This document shows, piece after piece, positions 38,039 to 44,800 of a stretch of DNA of 49,718 nt. Below the pieces are notes generated by a model. That model ran no database searches. It saw only the letters and a list, made by a program, of their open reading frames with translations, and was not told the DNA's origin. Positions within the stretch are counted from its first letter, which is position 1, and every line of letters begins with the position of its first letter. This DNA comes from an uncultured Pleomorphomonas sp. (GTDB taxonomy: Bacteria > Pseudomonadota > Alphaproteobacteria > Rhizobiales > Pleomorphomonadaceae): positions 1-49,718 of the forward strand of contig CALMMQ010000023.1 in the NCBI GenBank assembly GCA_937868725.1. The letters are read 5' to 3'. Made by a program: the position numbers and the translations under genes.

Positions 38039-38094
38039 CCCGATCAATCGAGCCCGGCCGTCGCGCCGGGCTTTCCCGTTTCAGGAGAACAGCA
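38039..38094 (+). promoter_or_regulatory. Terminator-type leader, copy 2 (88-residue protein)
   Basis: CCCGATCAATCGAGCC leads into the hairpin GCCCGGC-CGTCGC-GCCGGGC (38052-38071), then TTTCCCGTTTC and the ribosome binding site AGGAG. Copies at 39899 and 40579 keep the same words in the same order. Confidence 0.65.
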
Positions 38095-38361
38095 ATGGCT
38101 ATCCCCGAACATGCCCGCACCAACTTCAACACGCTCCTGCGTGCCGCAGGCGACGGCAATCTCGCCCTCATGGAGTGCCTGGATGCAGTCACCGGCGAGC
38201 CGCGCTATGTCCTTTGCGCGGTCGGCCGCGATGATGGCGATTATATTTTCATCCCGTTCGGCCATCTGGCCGACGGCAACCCCTACGATGCCTACCTGCC
38301 ACCGGACCCTGACGATCCGGCGGGCTTCCTTCCGAGGCAAGCGAACGGAGGTCCGGCATGA
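38095..38361 (+). CDS. DUF6117-like small protein
   Basis: The 88-residue protein (MAIPEHARTNFNTLLRAAGD) resembles the DUF6117 family, found next to ArdC/ParB genes in alphaproteobacterial elements. The core LALMECLDAVTGEPRYVLCA reads as a strand-rich fold; charge is moderately acidic. AGGAG lies 8 bases before the ATG. It overlaps the next gene by 4 bases, so the two products are made together. Function unknown; the family name is from memory and unverified. Confidence 0.7.
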   Translation: MAIPEHARTNFNTLLRAAGDGNLALMECLDAVTGEPRYVLCAVGRDDGDYIFIPFGHLADGNPYDAYLPPDPDDPAGFLPRQANGGPA

Positions 38362-38657
38362 TCACGCTCGACGAGATATTTGCCGAGGATCGCCAAAACC
38401 CTCCCCAGGATCGCTCGCTTCCATGGGAGGAAATCCAGGACGGCATGACCGTCGTCGTCGAGCCCAAGCCGCACTGGGCTTCCGACATGAGGGCCTTCCA
38501 GCTCACGGACCGGGCTTACTGCTACTACGCCGACTGGACCGGAAAGGGTCCCGGCGCGCGGTTCTTCGCTCATCCCGAGACCTGCGGCGACGACGTGATG
38601 ACGAAGGCCCGCGCCATGATCGCGCGCGCGATCGCCGACGGTATCCGGAAGCCTTGA
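38358..38657 (+). CDS. Small protein of unknown function, 99 residues
   Basis: The protein (MITLDEIFAEDRQNPPQDRS) has a central strand-rich part, GMTVVVEPKPHWASDMRAFQ, and ends with a helix. It contains an aromatic cluster YCYYADW. I do not recognise a family. It starts inside the end of the previous gene (ATGA) and its stop codon already belongs to the class II leader of ardB. Confidence 0.65.
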   Translation: MITLDEIFAEDRQNPPQDRSLPWEEIQDGMTVVVEPKPHWASDMRAFQLTDRAYCYYADWTGKGPGARFFAHPETCGDDVMTKARAMIARAIADGIRKP

Positions 38658-38748
38658 GAGGAAGAGGGCTGTGGGGCCGGGACGGGTCCGGACGGGCAAG
38701 AGAGCGCTGTCCGGATCTTTCCCTTCCGCTCTCCGGAGAATGAACCCC
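38654..38748 (+). promoter_or_regulatory. Structured leader, class II, copy 1 (ArdB gene)
   Basis: One long hairpin (38679-38693 with 38709-38723, one mismatch and some G-T pairs) exposes a loop with GAGAGCG (38700-38706). This is perfectly complementary to CGCTCTC (38727-38733), which is followed by CGGAG, the ribosome binding site. CTCC can instead pair directly with GGAG. Loop pairing would therefore free the binding site. The leader begins with TTGAGAGG-AAGAGG, as does the copy at 41743. Confidence 0.6.
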
Positions 38749-39171
38749 ATGACCACTCAAGCGATCACATCTCCCCTCGCAACGCTTGTCCCCGATCATC
38801 GCCGCGAGATGTTCCTGCCGACGCTGTTCGGACTGCCGCTGCTGATCATCGCCGAGAACGCGGTCTACACATTCATGGACCGGCTCAGCCCGCGCGACTA
38901 TGGCGGCGGCTTCTGGAATTTCTACGAATACGAGGGCAGCACGCTGTTCCTCGCTCCGACGTCCAAACCGCGCTACCGGATCGAAAGCGAGATCACGGAA
39001 TATCGCGGCGATGTCTCGGCGGAGGCGGCAGGCATCATCGCCACGCTGTTCACCTTCTCGCATCTTTCCTTCCGGTATCAATCCGACCTGCTCGCGGAGG
39101 GGTACGACCGGCTCTACACCTATTCGACGCGCCATCCGGAAGCTTCCGGGATATTCCAGGCGATCGACTGA
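38749..39171 (+). CDS. ardB: ArdB/KlcA-family antirestriction protein
   Basis: The 140-residue protein shows the ArdB/KlcA pattern: FLPTLFGLPLLIIAENAVYT, FMDRLSPRDYGGGFWNFYE and GTLFLAP-type segment before a C-terminal helical part (YDRLYTYSTRHPEASGIFQA). ArdB proteins block type I restriction in vivo without mimicking DNA. Two starts are possible, 38740 and 38749; the second has better spacing to GGAG. It has a class II leader and a strong terminator after it. Confidence 0.88.
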   Translation: MTTQAITSPLATLVPDHRREMFLPTLFGLPLLIIAENAVYTFMDRLSPRDYGGGFWNFYEYEGSTLFLAPTSKPRYRIESEITEYRGDVSAEAAGIIATLFTFSHLSFRYQSDLLAEGYDRLYTYSTRHPEASGIFQAID

Positions 39172-39180
39172 ACGATATGG

Positions 39181-39210
39181 GCGCCCCGCTTTCCGGTGGG
39201 GCGCTTTTCT
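39181..39210 (+). terminator. Intrinsic terminator after ardB
   Basis: GCGCCCC (39181-39187) pairs with GGGGCGC (39198-39204) and is followed by TTTTCT. Confidence 0.85.
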
Positions 39211-39240
39211 CATGCCAGCCACCGCTCTCGCATGAGAACG

Positions 39241-39326
39241 ATGAGAGGAAGAGTGCGGCCGGTTTGGCCGTGACGGGATTGTGGGTCGGGAGAGAGGCTC
39301 CCGCCGCCTGTCACGGAGATATCGTG
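39241..39326 (+). promoter_or_regulatory. Structured leader, class I, copy 3 (182-residue protein)
   Basis: The outer stem is GTGACGGG/CCTGTCAC (39270-39277 and 39307-39314), the inner hairpin CGGGAG-AGAGG-CTCCCG (39287-39303), and the start-site hairpin CACGG-AGATA-TCGTG (39312-39326). An additional upstream hairpin CGGCC-GGTTT-GGCCG (39256-39270) is clear in this copy. The changes relative to copies 1 and 2 largely keep pairing. Confidence 0.7.
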
Positions 39327-39875
39327 ATGAACACCTTCAGCTCTGCAATCGCCGCCGCGCCGACCGCCCGCGCCATCGCGGCACTCGCCGCCGCCCGGAA
39401 ATTCCCGCTGCGGATCACCTGCCTCGGCGAAATCCGCTATCGGGAAGACGATCCGGTCTACGGCACCTATACGGTCCCGCGCACCGTCGAGCTGGCGCAA
39501 TGCGATTCCCTCGACGCCGCGATCGCCAGCGTCGAGCGGATCGCCGGACAGGACCGCATCGTTACCGGCGACGACGAGGCCGTCGATTTCGAGCCACGCC
39601 TGTTCGTCGTCATCGACAGCGAGCAATGCCAGGTGCTTGCCGGTGAACCCTCGCGGCATGGCATCAGATGGTGCGAACCCGTTGCCTCCGACGGCGAGGC
39701 CCGCCTCGTCGTGGAAAAGGCGAGCAAGCTGCGCGGCGAAGCCTCCTTCGAGGCGGGCTGGGACAACCACAGCACCGCCCGCACGCTTCGCTTCCGCGCC
39801 AGCGTGCTCGAGGGCCGCCTCGTTCACCCGGACTGGCGGCAGGCCGCCCGCGTCGCGCTGCTCAGGGCCGCGTGA
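39327..39875 (+). CDS. Protein of unknown function, 182 residues
   Basis: The protein begins with an Ala-rich stretch (IAAAPTARAIAALAAARKFP) and continues with a strand-rich domain (LRITCLGEIRYREDDPVYGT, RLFVVIDSEQCQVLAGEPSR). I do not recognise a family. It has a complete class I leader like ardC and the ParB-like gene, which suggests the three are controlled together. No membrane segment or catalytic motif is visible. Confidence 0.65.
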   Translation: MNTFSSAIAAAPTARAIAALAAARKFPLRITCLGEIRYREDDPVYGTYTVPRTVELAQCDSLDAAIASVERIAGQDRIVTGDDEAVDFEPRLFVVIDSEQCQVLAGEPSRHGIRWCEPVASDGEARLVVEKASKLRGEASFEAGWDNHSTARTLRFRASVLEGRLVHPDWRQAARVALLRAA

Positions 39876-39898
39876 CGCCGCCAAGCGCCTTTTGCACT

Positions 39899-39955
39899 CC
39901 CGATCAATCCAGCCTGGCCGTCCGCGCCGGGCGCTTCCTCTTGAGGAGTTTCCCC
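39899..39955 (+). promoter_or_regulatory. Terminator-type leader, copy 3 (133-residue protein)
   Basis: CCCGATCAATCCAGCC leads to GCCTGGC/GCCGGGC, a 7-bp stem in which one pair is T-G, then GCTTCCTC and the ribosome binding site GAGGAG. It is the most divergent of the four copies but keeps pairing. Confidence 0.55.
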
Positions 39956-40357
39956 ATGCCGAAATTTATCGTCCGCAAAAGCCATGACGCGCTGGTCTAT
40001 TACGAAACCATCGTCGACGCCGAGACGCCCGAAGACGCGCGAAGCCTCGCCAGGAGCTTCCTCTACGAAGGCGAATGGTTGGCCACCGGAGATGTGTCGG
40101 AGTACGACAACTTCGAAATCGACGCCGACGACGGCGTTCGCCCGCTCGAAGACGGCGAGGTCATCGAGGAATATCTGACCGTCGGCGTGACGGCCGAGGA
40201 GCGCGATGCCCTGCTGACCGGCCTGCGGCTGCTTCAGGCGGCCCTTGAGACAGGAGACATCGCGCCGATGCTCCGGGACATCTTCACCAACAACGATGCT
40301 CACATCGGCCTTGATCTGAAGAAGATCGACGGCCTGTGCGAGCGCATCAATAGATAG
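39956..40357 (+). CDS. Small acidic protein of unknown function, 133 residues
   Basis: The N-terminal half (FIVRKSHDALVYYETIVDAE) is strand-rich, the C-terminal half (AEERDALLTGLRLLQAALET, LDLKKIDGLCERINR) helical. Acidic residues are about twice as many as basic ones, with a dense run DNFEIDADDGVRPLEDGEVI. No family motif is recognised. It has the terminator-type leader; the next gene starts 9 bases after its stop. A DNA-mimic role is an inference from charge and context only. Confidence 0.68.
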   Translation: MPKFIVRKSHDALVYYETIVDAETPEDARSLARSFLYEGEWLATGDVSEYDNFEIDADDGVRPLEDGEVIEEYLTVGVTAEERDALLTGLRLLQAALETGDIAPMLRDIFTNNDAHIGLDLKKIDGLCERINR

Positions 40358-40366
40358 GAGTCCGTA

Positions 40367-40561
40367 ATGTACGCCACCTATCTGCGACTCGACATTCTGG
40401 TCTGGGACAGCAACCGGACCGTCATCCGCGCCGCGCGCACCAGGCTCGCGCGTGTCGCCCGGCGCGATCCGGCGAAGCGGGAAGCGCGCAAGCGCTTCTA
40501 CCGCGAAATGCTCCGCCATCACGCCGACGCCCAGCGGCTCGTGGCGCATTTCCGCCTCTGA
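40367..40561 (+). CDS. Small basic protein of unknown function, 64 residues
   Basis: The protein is strongly basic, with many Arg in one helical region (RAARTRLARVARRDPAKREA). It starts 9 bases after the preceding acidic protein, with TAGGAG upstream, so both come from one message. An acidic protein paired with a basic one could form a complex, but nothing else supports this. Nucleic-acid binding is plausible from charge. Confidence 0.55.
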   Translation: MYATYLRLDILVWDSNRTVIRAARTRLARVARRDPAKREARKRFYREMLRHHADAQRLVAHFRL

Positions 40562-40578
40562 TGCCACAGCACCCCGAC

Positions 40579-40635
40579 ATCCCATCAACCCGAGCCCGGC
40601 CACCGCGCCGGGCTTTCTCGTTTCAGGAGCCTGAC
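40579..40635 (+). promoter_or_regulatory. Terminator-type leader, copy 4 (138-residue protein)
   Basis: CCCATCAACCCGAGCC leads to a GCCCGGC/GCCGGGC hairpin, then TTTCTCGTTTC and the ribosome binding site AGGAG, nearly identical to copy 2 at 38039. Confidence 0.65.
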
Positions 40636-41052
40636 ATGGCCGACTATTTCACCCATTTTTCGTGCCTTCTCGATGTCGGCACGCCCGACAACGCCGCCCG
40701 GGCACTGGACCTCTACAACAAGCTTTCCGAGGATGGCGGTTCGGAGGAGCCGCCTTCCGACGGCTTCCTCCTCTCGATCCAGCCCGAGCATGGCGGGACG
40801 CAGCTCTGGATGCGCGATGACATCACCGGCGATCCCGAGCGTCTGATCCAGTTCGTGAAGATCTGCGCCGTCGAGTTCAGCCTGACAGGTCGCTGGGGCT
40901 TCCAGTACGCCACGACCGCTTCGAAGCCGAGGGTGAACGCCTTTGGTGGCGGTGCTCACGTCCTCGATCTTACCACCGGCGACACAGTGGCATGGACCTA
41001 TACCGACGGCTGGCTCGCCCAGGTTCTAGACGGAGGCGATCCCGATGCCTGA
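40636..41052 (+). CDS. Small acidic protein of unknown function, 138 residues
   Basis: The protein starts MADYFTHFSCLLDVGTPDNA and contains TQLWMRDDITGDPERLIQFV and GRWGFQYATTASKPRVNAFG; the pattern suggests a mixed alpha/beta domain, with an acidic loop (SEDGGSEEPPSD). No membrane segment or catalytic motif is visible. It overlaps the next gene by 8 bases, so their translation is coupled. Similar proteins accompany the next gene in mobile elements, as far as I recall. Confidence 0.68.
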   Translation: MADYFTHFSCLLDVGTPDNAARALDLYNKLSEDGGSEEPPSDGFLLSIQPEHGGTQLWMRDDITGDPERLIQFVKICAVEFSLTGRWGFQYATTASKPRVNAFGGGAHVLDLTTGDTVAWTYTDGWLAQVLDGGDPDA

Positions 41053-41689
41053 GATCATCGAAACCACCGTCTATCGGCTGGACGAGCTTTCGGACGCCGC
41101 GAAGGACAAGGCCCGCGCCTGGTATCGCGAGGGCGGCTTCGACTACGATTGGTATGATGCCGTCTATGAGGATTTCCAACGCGTCGCCGAGATCCTCGGC
41201 CTGCGCCTCAAGACCCGCGCCACCCGCCTGTATGGCGGCCGCACGAGGCCGCAGCCCTGCATCTGGTTTCGGGGTTTCTGGAACCAGGGGGACGGTGCCT
41301 GCTTCGAGACCTTCTATTCCTACCGCAAGGAAGCGCCCCGCAGGATCAGGGAATACGCGCCGCAGGATACCGAGCTTCACCGCATCACCGATGTGCTTCA
41401 GGCGGTCCAGCGCCGCAATTTCTACCAGCTCCGCGCCGAGGCCAGCCATCGCGGTCACTATTATCATGAATACTGCAGGGCGATCTCGGTCGAACGCGAC
41501 AGTCCGACCTGTCAGGACATGACCGATGGCGCGGAAGACGTCGTGATGGAGACGCTGCGCGATCTCGCCCGCTGGCTCTACCGCCAGCTTGAACGCGAAT
41601 ATGACGCGCTGACCTCGGATGAGGCCGTCGACGAGGCCATCACCGCCAACGCATACACTTTCACCGAGGCCGGTCGGCCCTTCGGTTGA
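41045..41689 (+). CDS. Phage/plasmid protein of the 'antitoxin of TA stability system' type
   Basis: The 214-residue protein begins ETTVYRLDELSDAAKDKARA, then WYREGGFDYDWYDAVYEDFQ, the hallmark of a family common in phages and mobile elements. It is often labelled as an antitoxin of a stability system, a label with little experimental support. A Tyr/Trp-rich middle and a long C-terminal helix (MTDGAEDVVMETLRDLARWL) follow. No matching toxin is adjacent. A terminator follows the stop. Confidence 0.65.
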   Translation: MPEIIETTVYRLDELSDAAKDKARAWYREGGFDYDWYDAVYEDFQRVAEILGLRLKTRATRLYGGRTRPQPCIWFRGFWNQGDGACFETFYSYRKEAPRRIREYAPQDTELHRITDVLQAVQRRNFYQLRAEASHRGHYYHEYCRAISVERDSPTCQDMTDGAEDVVMETLRDLARWLYRQLEREYDALTSDEAVDEAITANAYTFTEAGRPFG

Positions 41690-41699
41690 TGTCGACAGG

Positions 41700-41723
41700 C
41701 GCCCCTGCGGGGGGCGTTTTTGC
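41700..41723 (+). terminator. Intrinsic terminator before the helicase leader
   Basis: CGCCCC (41702-41707) pairs with GGGGCG (41713-41718) and is followed by TTTTTG. The bases after it (GTGCCAGCCACGCTTGCC) recur in part after the ardB terminator near 39213. Confidence 0.85.
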
Positions 41724-41742
41724 CGTGCCAGCCACGCTTGCC

Positions 41743-41843
41743 TTTTGAGAGGTAGAGGAAGGCCGGGACGGGTTTGAGCCAGTGCGGTCGAGAGAGAGCG
41801 CTGCGCGAGCTCGATCCTGTCCCGCTCTCCCGAGGCTTTTCCC
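41743..41843 (+). promoter_or_regulatory. Structured leader, class II, copy 2 (methylase/helicase gene)
   Basis: The outer stem GGGACGGG/CCTGTCCC (41765-41772 and 41816-41823) encloses an inner stem (41787-41792 with 41810-41815). The loop carries GAGAGCG (41794-41800), perfectly complementary to CGCTCTC (41823-41829), just before the purine stretch CGAGG that precedes the ATG. This is the same loop/anti-site pair as in the ardB leader, although surrounding bases differ. Confidence 0.6.
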
Positions 41844-44800
41844 ATGAGCATGATTTCCGCATCCGTGGCGGTCTCCGCCACCGCGCCGCTTCCGCTTGTC
41901 TCCGACACCGATGTTTCCGCCGCCATCTTCGCGGCGGCGGGCTTGCTGCTTCCCCATATCGAGCGCGGCCAGCGTGTCGATGCCGCCATCCTGCGCCAGG
42001 CGATGGAGACCGCCTTTGGCGCATCCGATGCCAGCGGCGCCTGGGATTGGAAGTCCGGCTACGACGCCTGTGAGGCCGCGACTGTCCTCATGTTGCGCAA
42101 ATACGGAAAGGCGCTTTTCCGGAAAGCCGGGTCTCCGGCTGCACGGCTTTCCGCGCTGACGAAGATCGCCAGCCTCCTGCCGACGCATACGCGCCGCTCG
42201 GAGGAAAGCCAGACCTTCCAGCAGTTCTCGACCCCGATCCCGCTCGGCCTGGTCGCCACTACCGCAGCCGCGATCACGTCGGCCGACCGTGTGCTGGAAC
42301 CTTCGGCTGGCACCGGCCTGCTCGCCATTCTGGCCGAGATCGCCGGCGGCACGCTCATGCTCAACGAGCTGGCCGAGATGCGCGCCGGTCTTCTCTCCTC
42401 CCTCTTTCCGGCCATCTCCGTCACCCGGCACGATGCCGCCCAGATCAACGACCATCTCGATCCGGCCGTGGTGCCGACCATCGTCTTGATGAACCCGCCG
42501 TTCTCGGTGCTGGCCAACGTCGAGACCCGTGTTGCCGACGCGGCTTATCGCCATGTCGCTTCAGCGCTGGCGCGTCTCGCGCCCGGTGGCCGGCTGGTGA
42601 CGATCACTGGCGCGAACTTCGCTCCCGACAATCCGGCTTGGACCGACGCTTTCACCCGGCTGCAGGAGCGCGGCCGCGTCGTCTTCTCCGCCGCCATCGA
42701 CGGCTCGGTCTATGCCAGGCATGGCACGACCTTCCCGACGCGGCTCACCGTCATCGACAAGCTGCCCGCCGATGATCCGGCTATGTTTCCGGCCGCTCCC
42801 GGTGTCGCGCCGGATGTCGCCACGCTGATGGGCTGGCTTAACGCGCATCTGCCTGCGCGGCTTCCCGTCGATCCGTCCGCCGCCGTGGCGGTCACTGCTG
42901 CGCCCGTGCCCCGCAGCGTGCGCAGCTATCTGAACCGTACCGCGAGATCCGCACCGGCCATCCCGATGGCGGAACCCGAGGGTCTGCCGCTCGCCTATGA
43001 GTCCATCGATTGGCAGGCTGCCGAGGATGGGCGCATCTCCGATGCCATCTATGAGGAATACGGACTTCAGGCGATCCGTATTCCCGGCTCTCAGGCCCAT
43101 CCGACCAAGCTGGTGCAGTCGGCGGCGATGGCCAGCGTCGCGCCGCCGAAGCCCGGTTATCGGCCGTATCTGCCGGCCAATGTCCATGAACTGCTCTCCA
43201 ACGCGCAGTTGGAAACCATCGTCTACGCGGGCGAGGCCCATTCCGATTACCTCGCCGGATCGTGGACGGTGGACGAGACCTTCGATCTCGTCACGGCCGC
43301 GCCCGAGCATGCGAAGAACGCCGTGCGATTCCGGCGCGGCTATATGATCGGGGACGGCACCGGGGTCGGCAAGGGCCGCCAGTCCGCCGCGGTCATCCTC
43401 GACAACTGGCTCCAGGGCCGCCGCAAGGCGGTGTGGATCTCGAAGTCGGACAAGCTCCTGGAAGACGCGCAGCGGGATTGGAGCGCGCTCGGCATGGAGC
43501 GCCTGCTGGTCACGCCGCTCTCGCGCTTTCCGCAGGGCAAGCCCATCACGCTGCCGGAAGGCGTCCTATTTACAACCTATGCCACGCTACGCTCCGACGA
43601 CCGTGGGACAAGGGTTTCCAGGGTCAAACAGATCATCGAATGGTTGGGCTCCGACTTCGATGGAGTGATCATTTTCGACGAGGCGCATTCGATGCAGAAC
43701 GCCGCCGGCGGCAAAGGAGAACGCGGCGATGTCGCCGCCTCGCAGCAGGGCCGTGCCGGTCTGCGGCTTCAGCACGCGCTGCCGAATGCCCGCATCGTCT
43801 ACGTCTCGGCGACCGGCGCCACCACGGTCCACAATCTCGCCTATGCCCAGCGGCTCGGACTTTGGGGCGGCGAGGATTTTCCGTTCTCGACCCGCGCCGA
43901 GTTTGTCGAGGCGATCGAGGACGGCGGCGTCGCAGCGATGGAGGTGCTTGCCCGCGATCTTCGCGCGCTCGGCCTCTACACGGCCCGATCGCTCTCCTTC
44001 GACGGCGTGGAATACGAGCTGGTCGAGCATGAGCTGACGCCCGAGCAGGTCCGCATCTACGACGCCTATGCCGGCGCCTTCGCCATCATCCATAACAATC
44101 TGGATGCGGCGATGGAGGCGGCCAACGTCACCGGCTCCTCCGGCACGCTGAACAAACAGGCGAAGTCCGCCGCCCGCAGTGCATTCGAATCGGCAAAACA
44201 GAGGTTCTTCGGCCATTTGTTGACCAGCATGAAGGCGCCGACCCTGATCCGCTCGATCGCGCTCGATCTGGAACAGGGCCATGCCGCCGTCATCCAGATC
44301 GTCTCGACCGGCGAAGCGCTGATGGAACGGCGCCTCGCCGAGCTGCCGACCGAGGAATGGAACGACGTCCGCGTCGACATCACGCCGAGGGAGTACGTCC
44401 TCGACTACCTCGCCCATTCCTTCCCGGTCCAGCTCTACGAGCCGTTCACCGACTCGGAGGGCAACCTGTCGTCGCGTCCGGTCTATCGCGACGGCCAGCC
44501 GGTCGAAAGCCGTGAGGCCGTTGCCCGCCGCGACGACCTGATCGCCAGGCTCGCCAGCCTGCCGCCGGTTCCGGGCGCCCTCGATCAGGTCGTCCAGCAT
44601 TTCGGGACGGATGTGGTCGCCGAGGTGACGGGCCGCTCCCGCCGTATCGTCCGCAAGCCGGGCAATGGCGTCACCGCCGACCGGCTCGTGGTCGAAAACC
44701 GCGCCGCCGCCGCCAATCTCACTGAGACGCAGGCGTTCATGGACGATGCCAAGCGCATCCTGATCTTTTCCGACGCGGGCGGAACCGGAAGGAGCTATCA

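Noticed and set aside
38740-38748. Earlier start codon of ardB at 38740
   Set aside because: It lies only two bases after the GGAG ribosome binding site; the ATG at 38749 has workable spacing, so it is preferred.
33073-41843. CRISPR array suggested by repeated leader words
   Set aside because: The repeats are leaders kilobases apart with genes between them, not short repeats with regular spacers; no cas gene is present.
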